Shown piece after piece: positions 45,826-54,745 of a DNA stretch of 64,000 nucleotides (position 1 is its first letter; each line of letters begins with the position of its first letter). Below the pieces are notes generated by a model, which saw only the letters and a list, made by a program, of their open reading frames with translations, did no database searches and had not been told where the DNA came from. Source of the stretch: Alkalihalobacillus alcalophilus ATCC 27647 = CGMCC 1.3604 (GTDB taxonomy: Bacteria; Bacillota; Bacilli; Bacillales; Bacillaceae_D). Where the stretch lies: the NCBI RefSeq assembly GCF_000292245.2, contig NZ_ALPT02000013.1, forward strand, positions 4,097 to 68,096, written 5' to 3'. The translations under genes were made by a program, and so were the position numbers.

Positions 45826-46601
45826 TTATGTAACCCCTCTAACATTTCTTGCAATTGATTTTTCAACTCTAGTAGCTGCCGATCAAGGGTCGCTTCCATT
45901 CTTCCTAAACGAGTTTCAACTACACAGCCATTCGTCGGCAAATTGAGATCAGGGTAAATAAATAAATTTTCTGTTCGACTTAAAAGTTGTTTTAATTCCT
46001 CTTTTTGTTTAACCGTATGCTCATACCAAGCTGGAGTCACATATAATTTCACTTCTTCATGCTCTCTTACTTCTCGCATCACTTGTTCTAACATTTGATT
46101 CCAATGTTCCGCATTTACTTCAAATCTTTCTCCTAAAACTCGATTTGCCAAAAGATGGGCGATATCAATCATTTGTGGTTCTGCTTCTGAAAGCATTTGC
46201 TCATAATCATGCTTGGCCACTTCCACAATATGAGAAGCTTCCGTTAATTTTTGCTCATACTGCCGAAAAGCTTCTTCTTTTCCTTGTTCAAAGCCACTTT
46301 GATAACCTGATTGAATTGCCTCTTCTTTAAGGAGTTCGATTTCTTCTAGTTGCTTTTGGCGCAAATTATTTAGTTGCTGTTGCATTTGTTCGATTTCTAA
46401 TTGAGCTTGTTCTTTTAATCGTTTCGCCTCATCTTCTGCTTGTTGGAGCAAAGATTCGATTTCTTGTTTCTTTTGTTGTTCGTTTACACGCAATTCCGTC
46501 TTCCCTTCATTTAAGACAGGAATAAATTGCTCAAGGGGTAAAATCGAGATCTGTTTTCCTTCCGTTCCACTCGTCTGAGGTGACTTTATGACATTAGACA
46601 A
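45822..46601 (-). CDS. fliH: Flagellar assembly protein FliH
   Basis: Peripheral stalk of the FliI ATPase; links it to the C-ring. The predicted start is TTG at 46601 (MSNVIKSPQTSG), about nine bases after GGAGGAG; ATG 46610 overlaps that site. The 259-residue product has a long coiled coil (about 35-90), the GxxxG-rich segment QSGYQSGFEQGKEEAFRQYE, and a C-terminal V-ATPase E-subunit-like domain (VNAEHWNQMLEQVMREV). It overlaps fliG by eight bases. Confidence 0.88.
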   Translation of the reverse strand: MSNVIKSPQTSGTEGKQISILPLEQFIPVLNEGKTELRVNEQQKKQEIESLLQQAEDEAKRLKEQAQLEIEQMQQQLNNLRQKQLEEIELLKEEAIQSGYQSGFEQGKEEAFRQYEQKLTEASHIVEVAKHDYEQMLSEAEPQMIDIAHLLANRVLGERFEVNAEHWNQMLEQVMREVREHEEVKLYVTPAWYEHTVKQKEELKQLLSRTENLFIYPDLNLPTNGCVVETRLGRMEATLDRQLLELKNQLQEMLEGLHK

Positions 46602-47607
46602 CGATATCATCTCCTCCACCACGAGCTATAACAATTTCACCCGCTTCTTCTAAGCGACGAATAATCGTAACAATACGTGATTGAGCTTCCTCCACATCTC
46701 GCAAGCGAACTGGACCCATGTATTCCATTTCTTCTTTAAAGGCTTCAGCCATTCGATTTGACATATTACTAAGGACAACATCTTTCACTTCATCACTCGC
46801 TACTTTTAAAGCAAGTTGTAAGTCATCATTTTCAACATCTCGAATCACTCGTTGAATCGAACGATTATCCAGGGTCACAATGTCTTCGAAAATAAACATA
46901 CGTTTTTTGATTTCTTCAGCAAGCTCAGGATCTTGAATTTCTAATGCATCTAAAATCGTCCGTTCTGTACTTCGATCGACACTATTAAGTACATCGACAA
47001 CAGACTCAATTCCACCCGCATCCGTATAATCTTGTGTAACGGTCGCGGATAGTTTTTGCTCCAAAATCAATTCGACTTCATTAATGATTTCTGGTGACGT
47101 TCGATCCATTAAGGCAATACGTTTAGCTACATCTGCTTGCACCTCATGAGATAATTCAGACAATATTTGTCCAGCTTGCTCACTTTCTAAATAAGATAAA
47201 ATAAGAGCAATTGTTTGTGGGTGTTCATTTTGAATAAAGTTCAAAATTTGAGCAGGTTCTGCTTTTCTGGCAAAGTCAAATGGACGAACTTGTAAAGTTG
47301 AGGTTAATCGATTAATGATATCCATTGCTACCTGTTCACCAAGAGCTTTCTCTAATATGCTTTTGGCATAACCAATTCCACCTTGAGCAATATAATCCTG
47401 AGCCAATACTAAAGAATGGAATTGTTCCAAAACCTCTTCCTTTAATTCACCTTCCACTTTACGAACATTAGAAATTTCTAATGTCAATTGTTCAATTTCA
47501 TCTTCTCTTAAATGTTTATAAACATTAGCTGCCACATCAGGTCCTAAGGAGATTAAGAGGACCGCAGCTTTTTGTTTTCCAGTTAAACCCTTTTTTGCTC
47601 TTGCCAA
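46594..47607 (-). CDS. fliG: Flagellar motor switch protein FliG
   Basis: C-ring protein that contacts FliF and the stator. The predicted start is TTG at 47607 (MARAKKGLTGKQKAAVLL), eight bases after AGGAGG; an ATG two codons earlier is too close to that site. The 337-residue product has N, middle (EHPQTIALILSYL) and C domains, with charged torque-helix residues in SVDRSTERTILDALEIQDPE, and ends GEIVIARGGGDDIVV. Confidence 0.95.
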   Translation of the reverse strand: MARAKKGLTGKQKAAVLLISLGPDVAANVYKHLREDEIEQLTLEISNVRKVEGELKEEVLEQFHSLVLAQDYIAQGGIGYAKSILEKALGEQVAMDIINRLTSTLQVRPFDFARKAEPAQILNFIQNEHPQTIALILSYLESEQAGQILSELSHEVQADVAKRIALMDRTSPEIINEVELILEQKLSATVTQDYTDAGGIESVVDVLNSVDRSTERTILDALEIQDPELAEEIKKRMFIFEDIVTLDNRSIQRVIRDVENDDLQLALKVASDEVKDVVLSNMSNRMAEAFKEEMEYMGPVRLRDVEEAQSRIVTIIRRLEEAGEIVIARGGGDDIVV

Positions 47608-47619
47608 GGTCATACCCTC

Positions 47620-49191
47620 CTAGTCTTCCGAGAGCCAAGTTCGTAATAATTTCGAAAAGTCTTCTGGTTTTTCTTTAGCCATTTTTTCGAGTTGTCTACG
47701 TTTGGTTTCATGTTCACTAATGTCTTCATCTAATAATTCTTCTATGTCATAAGAAATAAGCTTTTCTTCTTCCTCTACTACTTCTTCCTTCTTTCTTCCT
47801 TTTAGTAATAAAAGAATTAAAGCGATAATAACAATAAGTACAATCGTTCCTGCTACATATAACCAAGTTGGAACAGCCATGTTAGGGACCTCTTCAAATA
47901 CCAACTTCCCTTGAAACGGCTGAGAAGAGACAAAAATACGTTCACTAATCATCGCATCGCTCATTTCCTCTTCACCAACCGTTGGAAGCGATGTTCGTAC
48001 AACCGTCGCTAAAATTTGTTCAATATCATTAATTTGTTGAATCGGTAGCTGCTCCATTCCTTCTGGTGGTTCAACCATTACTTGAATGCCGATGTCACGA
48101 ATTTGATAAGGGCTTTCAACAATTTCACGATTTACCCGATTCACTTCCGTATTGATTCGTTCTTCTGTTCGTTCCCATTCAGATTCACCGGCTCCGTCTA
48201 CACCTTCGTAATTCGGAATTTCATCACCTGTTCCGGCAATCCCTCCAACATTAGTACCAGAGCCACTATAAGCTTCTTCTACACGTTCAACACTGACGAC
48301 AATACCTTCTATCGTTTCCTCATTGACCGGTGTCACTAATTGCTCCATTCGATTCTCTTGTGTAAAATCAATATCTGTCGTGACTGATACGAGCACTTTA
48401 TCGCGGCCAACAATCGTTCCAAGCATTTGTTGTAAGCTTTGCGTAATATCTAGTTCAATATCTTTTTGAATTTTTCGTTGTTGCTCGAAAGCCGCTAGGA
48501 CTGAAGAACTATTTTCATCTTCGTAAAAATAACTATTAAACATTTGATCGGATATGCCGATATTTTCTATAGGAAGATTCGGAACACTCCTTGATACTAA
48601 ATGATAAAGAGCCCGTACTCGATTTTCATCTAACGAGTAGCCTGGTGCTACATTTAAGATAATTGCAGCAGTGGCACTTTGTTTTTCAGTGTTTAACCAA
48701 ACACTATCTTCGGGTAATGTGATCATGACATTCGCATTTTGAATCCCGTCAATCGAACTGATCAAATTTTCTAGCTCAGTTTGGATCGCCGCCCGTTCGA
48801 TCACTTTAAACTCATTATCCGTCATTCCAAAACCCATTTGATCTTGGATTGATGTATAATCAATATTTCCACTGTTCGGAATACCCTCAGCAGCAAGTTC
48901 CACTTTTAAATTGTCAACGATTGGTTCAGGCACCATGATCGTCGTACCATTATCACTCACCTTTGAAGATACGCCACGTGAATCCAATGTTGCTTTTATT
49001 TGACCTGTTTCTTGAACACTTAAATTGCTATATAAAGGAACAAATGTCGTTCTGGTCGTAAAGAAAACTAAAAGACTGATAAATATAATAAATCCAATTA
49101 GACCAATGACAAAAAAACGCTTATGTGTTTCTGTTTTCTCTGCCCAGTAACTTGTTATTTTATCTTTATATGTTAATAATTTCTCTTTCAT
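47620..49191 (-). CDS. fliF: Flagellar MS-ring protein FliF
   Basis: Ring scaffold of the basal body. The 523-residue form starts MKEKLLTYKDKITSYW, preceded by GGAGG. Two membrane helices (about 25-47 and 435-460) flank a large extracytoplasmic region with secretin-like and RBM domains, and the C-terminus (DFSKLLRTWLSED) binds FliG. It is followed by fliG after a short gap. Confidence 0.95.
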   Translation of the reverse strand: MKEKLLTYKDKITSYWAEKTETHKRFFVIGLIGFIIFISLLVFFTTRTTFVPLYSNLSVQETGQIKATLDSRGVSSKVSDNGTTIMVPEPIVDNLKVELAAEGIPNSGNIDYTSIQDQMGFGMTDNEFKVIERAAIQTELENLISSIDGIQNANVMITLPEDSVWLNTEKQSATAAIILNVAPGYSLDENRVRALYHLVSRSVPNLPIENIGISDQMFNSYFYEDENSSSVLAAFEQQRKIQKDIELDITQSLQQMLGTIVGRDKVLVSVTTDIDFTQENRMEQLVTPVNEETIEGIVVSVERVEEAYSGSGTNVGGIAGTGDEIPNYEGVDGAGESEWERTEERINTEVNRVNREIVESPYQIRDIGIQVMVEPPEGMEQLPIQQINDIEQILATVVRTSLPTVGEEEMSDAMISERIFVSSQPFQGKLVFEEVPNMAVPTWLYVAGTIVLIVIIALILLLLKGRKKEEVVEEEEKLISYDIEELLDEDISEHETKRRQLEKMAKEKPEDFSKLLRTWLSED

Positions 49192-49245
49192 GGCTCCTCC
49201 TACAATCAAAAGCAGTAGAGAATTTTGACTATCTTCATTTTTCTA

Positions 49246-49554
49246 TTAAACTTGCATTCTCATAATTTCTTGATAAGCTTCAATGACTTTATTACGCACT
49301 TCTACAGTAGCTTGAAGGGTGACAGATGCTTTTTGGCCAGCGATCATGACCTCATGTAAATCATCAATTTGACCTGTTACAAGTTGCTGTGTTTTTTGTC
49401 CTGACTCTTGCTGCAATTGATTGACATTGTTTAAGGCATCTTTAAAGGCTGCTTTAAACGACGCTTCTGCCTGAGCAGGTGTTTTTAGAACCTTTTGACT
49501 ATGCAAGTCATTTGTTTTCAGAACAAACGAGGATTGCATGTTATTTATTTCCAT
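49246..49554 (-). CDS. fliE: Flagellar hook-basal body protein FliE
   Basis: Links the MS ring to the rod. ATG 49554 gives 102 residues (MEINNMQSSFVLK); GTG 49563 is too near AGGA. The C-terminal signature VTLQATVEVRNKVIEAYQEIMRMQV marks the family. It lies between flgC and fliF. Confidence 0.93.
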   Translation of the reverse strand: MEINNMQSSFVLKTNDLHSQKVLKTPAQAEASFKAAFKDALNNVNQLQQESGQKTQQLVTGQIDDLHEVMIAGQKASVTLQATVEVRNKVIEAYQEIMRMQV

Positions 49555-49578
49555 AATCTTCACATCCTATTTATTCAA

Positions 49579-50043
49579 TTAGCCTTTTCCGATCTCTAAA
49601 GCTTTCATCAGCATATTCTTTGAAGCGTTCATTGTCGTCACATTCGCTTCATATGACCTAGATGCACTCATTAAATCGACCATTTCTCGAAGCGGATCGA
49701 CATTTGGCAACGAAACATACCCTTCTTCATTCGCATCTGGATGTTCTGGTTGATAAATCAGCTTAAATGGAGACATATCATCAACCAATGCCGTTGCTTT
49801 TACACCTTGACCTATAGTACCACTTGAATTCATCGCTCTAGATAATTGAGCTGAAAAGGGGTTTTGATTTCCAGATTGTGGAGCTAATGAAACCATCTTT
49901 CGTCGATAAGGCTGCCATTCGCCATTAACATACTGACCTCGAGTTGTTTCCGCATTGGCCATATTTGCCGAGACAACATCCATTCGTAGACGTTGTGCTG
50001 TTAAGGCTGATGCACTAATATTCATACTATTAAAGATTGTCAT
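49579..50043 (-). CDS. flgC: Flagellar basal-body rod protein FlgC
   Basis: Proximal rod protein. The 154-residue product starts MTIFNSMNISASALTAQRLRM, with NMANAETTRG, the rod signature, and a C-terminal helix MVDLMSASRSYEANVTTMNA. It follows flgB by five bases; AGAGGAGG lies upstream. Confidence 0.95.
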   Translation of the reverse strand: MTIFNSMNISASALTAQRLRMDVVSANMANAETTRGQYVNGEWQPYRRKMVSLAPQSGNQNPFSAQLSRAMNSSGTIGQGVKATALVDDMSPFKLIYQPEHPDANEEGYVSLPNVDPLREMVDLMSASRSYEANVTTMNASKNMLMKALEIGKG

Positions 50044-50048
50044 TTAAT

Positions 50049-50447
50049 TTAGCTGCCTCCTCTAATGACCATTTTTAAGTTTGAAAAATTCCCATTGATC
50101 CGGTCAATTAAACCATTATAATAAATTTGATTTTTCGCTAACTCTGACATTTCCAAATCAATATCAACATTGCCGCCATTATGGTTATAGGAACTATTCC
50201 CCTTTGTAAGAATAGGACTAGAAAAACTTGAACTTTTAAACTCAACATGTTTTTCATTTGTTCGGTGTGCTTCCAAATTTGAACGTGTAAGTTCCTGATT
50301 TAATAATTGCTCAAATGATACTCGCTGTGCCTTATAATTCGGTGTATCAACATTAGCGATATTTTGCGAAATCGCTTTATGCTGCATTTGAGCACCATTT
50401 AATCCTTGCTCTAACATTCGGAAAGTAGTTCCCGAAAATAAATTCAC
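50049..50447 (-). CDS. flgB: Flagellar basal-body rod protein FlgB
   Basis: Proximal rod protein and first gene of the fla/che operon. GTG at 50447 gives 132 residues (MNLFSGTTFRMLEQGLN), preceded by GAGGTGA; an earlier GTG at 50456 is part of that site. The rod signature is visible as ISQNIANVDTPNYKAQRVSF. About 90 bases separate it from the sigma-A promoter. Confidence 0.94.
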   Translation of the reverse strand: MNLFSGTTFRMLEQGLNGAQMQHKAISQNIANVDTPNYKAQRVSFEQLLNQELTRSNLEAHRTNEKHVEFKSSSFSSPILTKGNSSYNHNGGNVDIDLEMSELAKNQIYYNGLIDRINGNFSNLKMVIRGGS

Positions 50448-50536
50448 TTTTTTCACCTCAATCCTCTAAACACTTAACACGTTTCTTCTTATATTCCTAT
50501 AATTCTACAAAATCCCACATACTACTCTCTATGAAA

Positions 50537-50565
50537 ATTGTAATAAACATCAGGACAAATGTCTA
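50537..50565 (-). promoter_or_regulatory. Probable sigma-A promoter of the fla/che operon
   Basis: TAGACA (50560-50565), a 17-base spacer and TACAAT (50537-50542) on the minus strand, each box five of six to consensus. It lies about 90 bases upstream of flgB. No convincing sigma-D promoter was found on the same strand. Confidence 0.7.
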
Positions 50566-50594
50566 ACACCGTTTTACCTATTTGGACTTTTAGT

Positions 50595-50622
50595 AAAAAC
50601 GGACTACCTGAAAAGATAGTCC
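50595..50622 (-). terminator. Terminator between codY and flgB, possible end of a short RNA
   Basis: Minus-strand GGACTA and TAGTCC pair around a ten-base loop and are followed by GTTTTT. It lies about 50 bases downstream of an extended -10 promoter and upstream of the flgB promoter. Confidence 0.65.
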
Positions 50623-50669
50623 TTCTTGCTCAAACCTAGTTAATTTGTCATTACTTATAGAACTTTTTT

Positions 50670-50678
50670 ATTATATCA
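50670..50678 (-). promoter_or_regulatory. Extended -10 promoter upstream of flgB
   Basis: Minus-strand TGATATAAT is a perfect extended -10 element; no good -35 box lies 17 bases upstream. Start would be near 50663. Transcription would meet the terminator at 50595-50622 after about 70 bases. Confidence 0.6.
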
Positions 50679-50833
50679 TGACTTTTTCGAGACTTTTTAA
50701 CCATTAATAAACTCGTCATAAAAGCGTCATATTCGATGATTAATCTTAGTAAATTCTAAATATTCTTTCATATTTTGCCGAAAAGTCATATTTTTCTCAT
50801 AAAGTCACCTGAGTATTTTTTCCCCCTCAAACC
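50679..50833. other. AT-rich codY-flgB intergenic region with GTCATA repeats
   Basis: No gene is seen. The plus strand carries GTCATA at 50715, 50726 and 50785, the first two 11 bases apart. A plus-strand TAAA, 16-base spacer and GCCGAAAA (50757-50784) weakly resembles a sigma-D promoter directed toward codY. Confidence 0.35.
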
Positions 50834-50869
50834 AAAAACAGGACTACTGACGATAGCCAGTAGTCCTGT
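50834..50869 (-). terminator. codY terminator
   Basis: ACAGGACTACTG and CAGTAGTCCTGT form a perfect 12-pair stem with an eight-base loop, followed on the minus strand by a T run. It closes the trmFO-xerC-hslV-hslU-codY transcript and separates it from the fla/che operon. Confidence 0.9.
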
Positions 50870-50880
50870 AAAATTTATAC

Positions 50881-51660
50881 TTATTTAGTTTTTAATTTGT
50901 CTAGTTCAAATAAAAATTTGTCATTTAAAACTTTAATATATGTTCCCTTCATACCTAATGAACGAGATTCAATAACACCAGCACTTTCTAGTTTACGAAG
51001 AGCATTTACGATAACTGAACGAGTAATTCCGACACGATCCGCAATTTTACTCGCTACAAGTAAACCTTCTTTTCCATCAAGTTCGTTGAAGATATGTTCA
51101 ACAGCTTCTAGCTCACTGTAAGAAAGTGAACTAATCGCCATTTGAACAACCGCCTTACTTCTTGCTTCCTCTTCGATTTCTTGTGTTTTCTCATGTAGAA
51201 TTTCCATTCCTACTACAGTTGCCCCATACTCAGCTAAAATTAAATCATCATCATTAAACGAATCGCCTAGTCTTGATAAAACAAGTGTACCTAAACGCTG
51301 TCCTCCACCGATAATAGGAACAATTGTCGTAAGCCCTGATTGGAATAATTCTTTATTTTCAACAGGGAACGCTGTGTAATCACTTTCAATATCAAGATTA
51401 GCTGTTGTTTCTTCTACTTTAAATAGACCAGTTGTATACTCTTCTGGAAATTGGCGATCTTCAAACATTTTTTGCATTCTTTCGTTTTCAATCTCTTGAC
51501 TAATCGCAAAGCCTAATAATTTACCACGACGGCTAACAACGAATACGTTCGCACTAATAGCATCACGTAATGTTTCGGCCATTTCACGGAAATTGACGTG
51601 TTGCCCACCTGTTTTTTGTAACATCTCATTAATTTTTCTTGTTCTTGATAATAAACTCAT
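50881..51660 (-). CDS. codY: GTP-sensing transcriptional repressor CodY
   Basis: Global nutritional regulator that responds to branched-chain amino acids and GTP. The 259-residue product has an N-terminal GAF domain (about 1-160) and a C-terminal winged helix with IADRVGITRSVIVNALRKLE. GGAGG precedes the ATG. It lies downstream of hslU and upstream of the fla/che operon, as in B. subtilis, where CodY also controls the fla/che promoter. Confidence 0.97.
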   Translation of the reverse strand: MSLLSRTRKINEMLQKTGGQHVNFREMAETLRDAISANVFVVSRRGKLLGFAISQEIENERMQKMFEDRQFPEEYTTGLFKVEETTANLDIESDYTAFPVENKELFQSGLTTIVPIIGGGQRLGTLVLSRLGDSFNDDDLILAEYGATVVGMEILHEKTQEIEEEARSKAVVQMAISSLSYSELEAVEHIFNELDGKEGLLVASKIADRVGITRSVIVNALRKLESAGVIESRSLGMKGTYIKVLNDKFLFELDKLKTK

Positions 51661-51686
51661 TAAAATATCCTCCTAATTTCTACTTC

Positions 51687-53084
51687 TTATAAAATAAATT
51701 GACTTAAATCTCGATTTTTAGCAATGGATGCTAATTTTTCTTCTACATATTCAGGGGTAATTAAAATTTCTTCTAAATTAATATCAGGTGCCTCGAATGA
51801 CAAATCTTCAAGCAATCTTTCTAATAAAGTATGCAAACGTCTGGCTCCGATATTTTCCGTATCACGATTGACCTCTGTGGCAATTGTCGCAATCTTATGA
51901 ACAGCTTCGTCCGAAAAGCGAACTTTTATACCTTCTGTTTCTAAAAGAGCTATATATTGTTTAAGTAAAGCATTATTTGGCTCAACCAAAATACGGACAA
52001 AGTCCTGAATAGTTAAATTTTCTAATTCAACCCGGATTGGAAAACGCCCTTGAAGCTCCGGGATTAAATCAGATGGTTTTGCGACATGGAACGCCCCAGC
52101 CGCAATAAAGAGAATATGGTCAGTTTTAACAGAGCCATATTTCGTAACAATCGTTGAACCTTCTACAATCGGAAGAATATCTCTTTGTACCCCTTCACGA
52201 GAAACATCAGCCGATTGTTGATTGCCTTTACCAGCTACCTTATCAATTTCATCGATAAAGATAATCCCTAGTTGTTCTGCTTTTGTTACGGCATCATGGG
52301 TCACTTCATCCATGTCAATTAACTTTTGGGCCTCTTCTTCAGTTAACACTTTTCTTGCTTCACTTACAGGCAAGCGACGTTTTTTCCGCTTTTTAGGCAT
52401 CATTCCACCTAACATCTCTTGCATATTCATGCCCATCTGCTCCATACCTGCTCCTTGAAACATATCCATAAAACCTTGCTGTTGCTCTTCAACATCAATC
52501 GTAACGAGATAATCTTCCAATTCACCTAATGCAAGCTGGTGAGCCATTTGTTTTCTTTTTTGAGCAATTCCATGTTCTTCTTCTATTGGTGCCTCGGTTT
52601 GATCGGTTTCATTTTGTTGACCGAAAATCATTTCGAATGGATTCTTATAATTGGACTGCTTTTTCGCTTCGGGCACAAGTAATTGAACAAGCCTTTGATT
52701 GGCTTGATTTTCAGCTTGTCTTTTGACCGATTCCATTTTTTCTTGCTTAACCATTCGAACACTCGTTTCAACTAAATCACGGACCATTGATTCGACGTCA
52801 CGACCAACATAGCCAACTTCTGTAAATTTAGTTGCCTCAACTTTAATAAAAGGAGCTCCGACTAATTTAGCTAAACGACGGGCAATCTCTGTTTTACCAA
52901 CACCGGTTGGTCCAATCATTAAGATATTTTTGGGCGTTACCTCATCACGAAGCTTATCATCTAATAAACTACGCCGATGACGATTCCTTAAGGCAACAGC
53001 GACTGATTTTTTGGCTGACTCTTGACCGACAATAAATTGATTTAAACGCTCAACAATCTGACGTGGTGTTAAAGAAGTACTCAT
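51687..53084 (-). CDS. hslU: ATP-dependent protease ATPase subunit HslU (ClpY)
   Basis: AAA+ unfoldase partner of HslV. The 465-residue product has Walker A GPTGVGKTE at residues 58-66, a variable insertion I-domain (about 110-240, including Met-rich MFQGAGMEQMGMNMQEML), Walker B IIFIDEIDKVA, and the C-terminal tail that activates HslV. GAGGAG precedes the ATG. It lies between hslV and codY (codX in B. subtilis). Confidence 0.96.
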   Translation of the reverse strand: MSTSLTPRQIVERLNQFIVGQESAKKSVAVALRNRHRRSLLDDKLRDEVTPKNILMIGPTGVGKTEIARRLAKLVGAPFIKVEATKFTEVGYVGRDVESMVRDLVETSVRMVKQEKMESVKRQAENQANQRLVQLLVPEAKKQSNYKNPFEMIFGQQNETDQTEAPIEEEHGIAQKRKQMAHQLALGELEDYLVTIDVEEQQQGFMDMFQGAGMEQMGMNMQEMLGGMMPKKRKKRRLPVSEARKVLTEEEAQKLIDMDEVTHDAVTKAEQLGIIFIDEIDKVAGKGNQQSADVSREGVQRDILPIVEGSTIVTKYGSVKTDHILFIAAGAFHVAKPSDLIPELQGRFPIRVELENLTIQDFVRILVEPNNALLKQYIALLETEGIKVRFSDEAVHKIATIATEVNRDTENIGARRLHTLLERLLEDLSFEAPDINLEEILITPEYVEEKLASIAKNRDLSQFIL

Positions 53085-53146
53085 CTTTTATCGCTCCTCA
53101 CTTTCGCTCAGTGCTGGTCATATTGGTAATAATAGATTAATCTTTA

Positions 53147-53686
53147 TTACAATTCTTCAATCACGATTTGATCATTTGTATAAACACAAAGCTCTCCTGC
53201 TGTTTCTAAGGCCGCTTTGGCAATTTCTTTGGCACTTAATTGCGGAGCGTGTTTTTTTAATGCTCTTCCAGCTGCCAACGCATAGTTTCCACCTGAACCA
53301 ATCGCTAAAATCCCATCATCAGGTTCAATCACTTCACCTGTTCCAGACACAAGTAATAAATGCTCCTTATTCATAACAATTAACATCGCTTCTAATTGTC
53401 GCAACATTTTATCACTTCGCCATTCTTTTGCTAGTTCAACCGCTGCTCTTTGTAAATTACCATTATACTCTTCTAAACGGCTTTCAAACTTTTCATACAA
53501 AGTGAAGGCATCAGCGACAGAACCAGCAAACCCAGCAATGACTTGATTGGAATAAAGACGCCGTACTTTTTTGGCGGTATGTTTCATCACAACAGCATTT
53601 CCCATCGTAACCTGGCCATCGCCTGACATCGCACATTTGCCTTCATGTCGAACCGCAAAAATCGTCGTTGCATGAAAATTGCCCAT
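53147..53686 (-). CDS. hslV: ATP-dependent protease proteolytic subunit HslV (ClpQ)
   Basis: Proteasome-like peptidase. The start at 53686 after AGGGAGG gives 179 residues beginning MGNFHATTIFAVRHEG; a longer frame from 53716 is rejected. The family Thr nucleophile lies in HATT, so removal of the first six residues would expose Thr7. B. subtilis CodW is reported to use an N-terminal Ser; here residue 2 is Gly, as in several other Bacillus species. GSGGNYALAAGRAL and the C-terminal DQIVIEEL are typical. Confidence 0.95.
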   Translation of the reverse strand: MGNFHATTIFAVRHEGKCAMSGDGQVTMGNAVVMKHTAKKVRRLYSNQVIAGFAGSVADAFTLYEKFESRLEEYNGNLQRAAVELAKEWRSDKMLRQLEAMLIVMNKEHLLLVSGTGEVIEPDDGILAIGSGGNYALAAGRALKKHAPQLSAKEIAKAALETAGELCVYTNDQIVIEEL

Positions 53687-53770
53687 TTTCGACCCTCCCT
53701 TTAGCTCTTTTCTCAAAATAATTCAGTATCATACCCTTATTCTAATAAGCATACACGGCTTTGAAACAAT

Positions 53771-54685
53771 TTATGCTCGTGGGTGATTTTGCATGTATAC
53801 ATCCCGGAGGCGTTCTTTTGTTACATGTGTATAAATTTGAGTAGTGGACAAACTCTCATGTCCTAAAAGCTCTTGCACAACTCTTAAGTCTGCTCCATTG
53901 TTAAGTAAATGGGTAGCAAAGGAGTGTCTTAAATGATGTGGGCTCACATGTGATGTAAGGGCTGCCTCTTTTACTCTCTTTGTTAACAAAGTTCGAAATG
54001 AACGAGTTGAAAGTGGTCCACCTTTATAATTTAAAAACAAATGATTGTTCGTTTCACGATTCACCGATTTTGCTAATAGCTTTGCACGACCGTCTTCGAT
54101 ATATGTGTTCAATGCCTCACAAGCAAACTCGCCAACAGGAACATAACGCTCCTTGTTTCCTTTTCCATGAACAAATACCGTACCAATCATAAAATCAATA
54201 TCAGAAAGCTGCAACTGCTGGCATTCGCTAACCCGCATCCCTGTTGCATACAATAATTCAATAATCGCTTTATCTCTTTGAAGTAATGGCTCCTCACCTT
54301 GTAACGAGTTAAATAATTGAATCATTTCTTGCTCGTACAAAAAGTGAGGTAACCTCTTAGTTTGTTTAGGCAATGTCGTCATATTAAAAACATTTTCAGA
54401 AAGAATTTCTTCTCTTTCTAAAAAACGAAAGTAAGAACGCAAAGCCGAAATTCGTCTTGACACCGTTTTACGTTCATATTTCTTCTCAAAAAGATATGTT
54501 AAGTAACGACGAACATGTTCACGGGTGACTTCTTTTTCTGATGAAATCTCTTGTACAAACATAAAGTGATTAAAATCATTCAAATCAATTTGATAATTTG
54601 TCATCGTATGACCAGAGACATTTTTTTCAATTTTCATATATTGAAAAAAAAGCTCTTGATTTTTGTTTCTCTGTTCAGGTTCCAT
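53771..54685 (-). CDS. xerC: Site-specific tyrosine recombinase XerC (CodV)
   Basis: Resolves chromosome dimers at dif with XerD. The 304-residue product has an N-terminal SAM-like DNA-binding domain (about 8-95) and a catalytic domain with Arg in TGMRVSECQ, the HxxR motif in HHLRHSFATHLL, His in LLGHESLSTT and Tyr in QIYTHV. GAGGTGA precedes the ATG. It lies between trmFO and hslV as in B. subtilis. Confidence 0.95.
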   Translation of the reverse strand: MEPEQRNKNQELFFQYMKIEKNVSGHTMTNYQIDLNDFNHFMFVQEISSEKEVTREHVRRYLTYLFEKKYERKTVSRRISALRSYFRFLEREEILSENVFNMTTLPKQTKRLPHFLYEQEMIQLFNSLQGEEPLLQRDKAIIELLYATGMRVSECQQLQLSDIDFMIGTVFVHGKGNKERYVPVGEFACEALNTYIEDGRAKLLAKSVNRETNNHLFLNYKGGPLSTRSFRTLLTKRVKEAALTSHVSPHHLRHSFATHLLNNGADLRVVQELLGHESLSTTQIYTHVTKERLRDVYMQNHPRA

Positions 54686-54745
54686 TTCATCACCTCACAA
54701 AGCTTATCAAATTCTAACATGAATTCATAACAGTGACAATTATGT

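Noticed and set aside
50457..50880. c-di-GMP (GEMM) riboswitch upstream of flgB
   Set aside because: Such elements precede some flagellar operons, but the conserved core could not be found on the minus strand.
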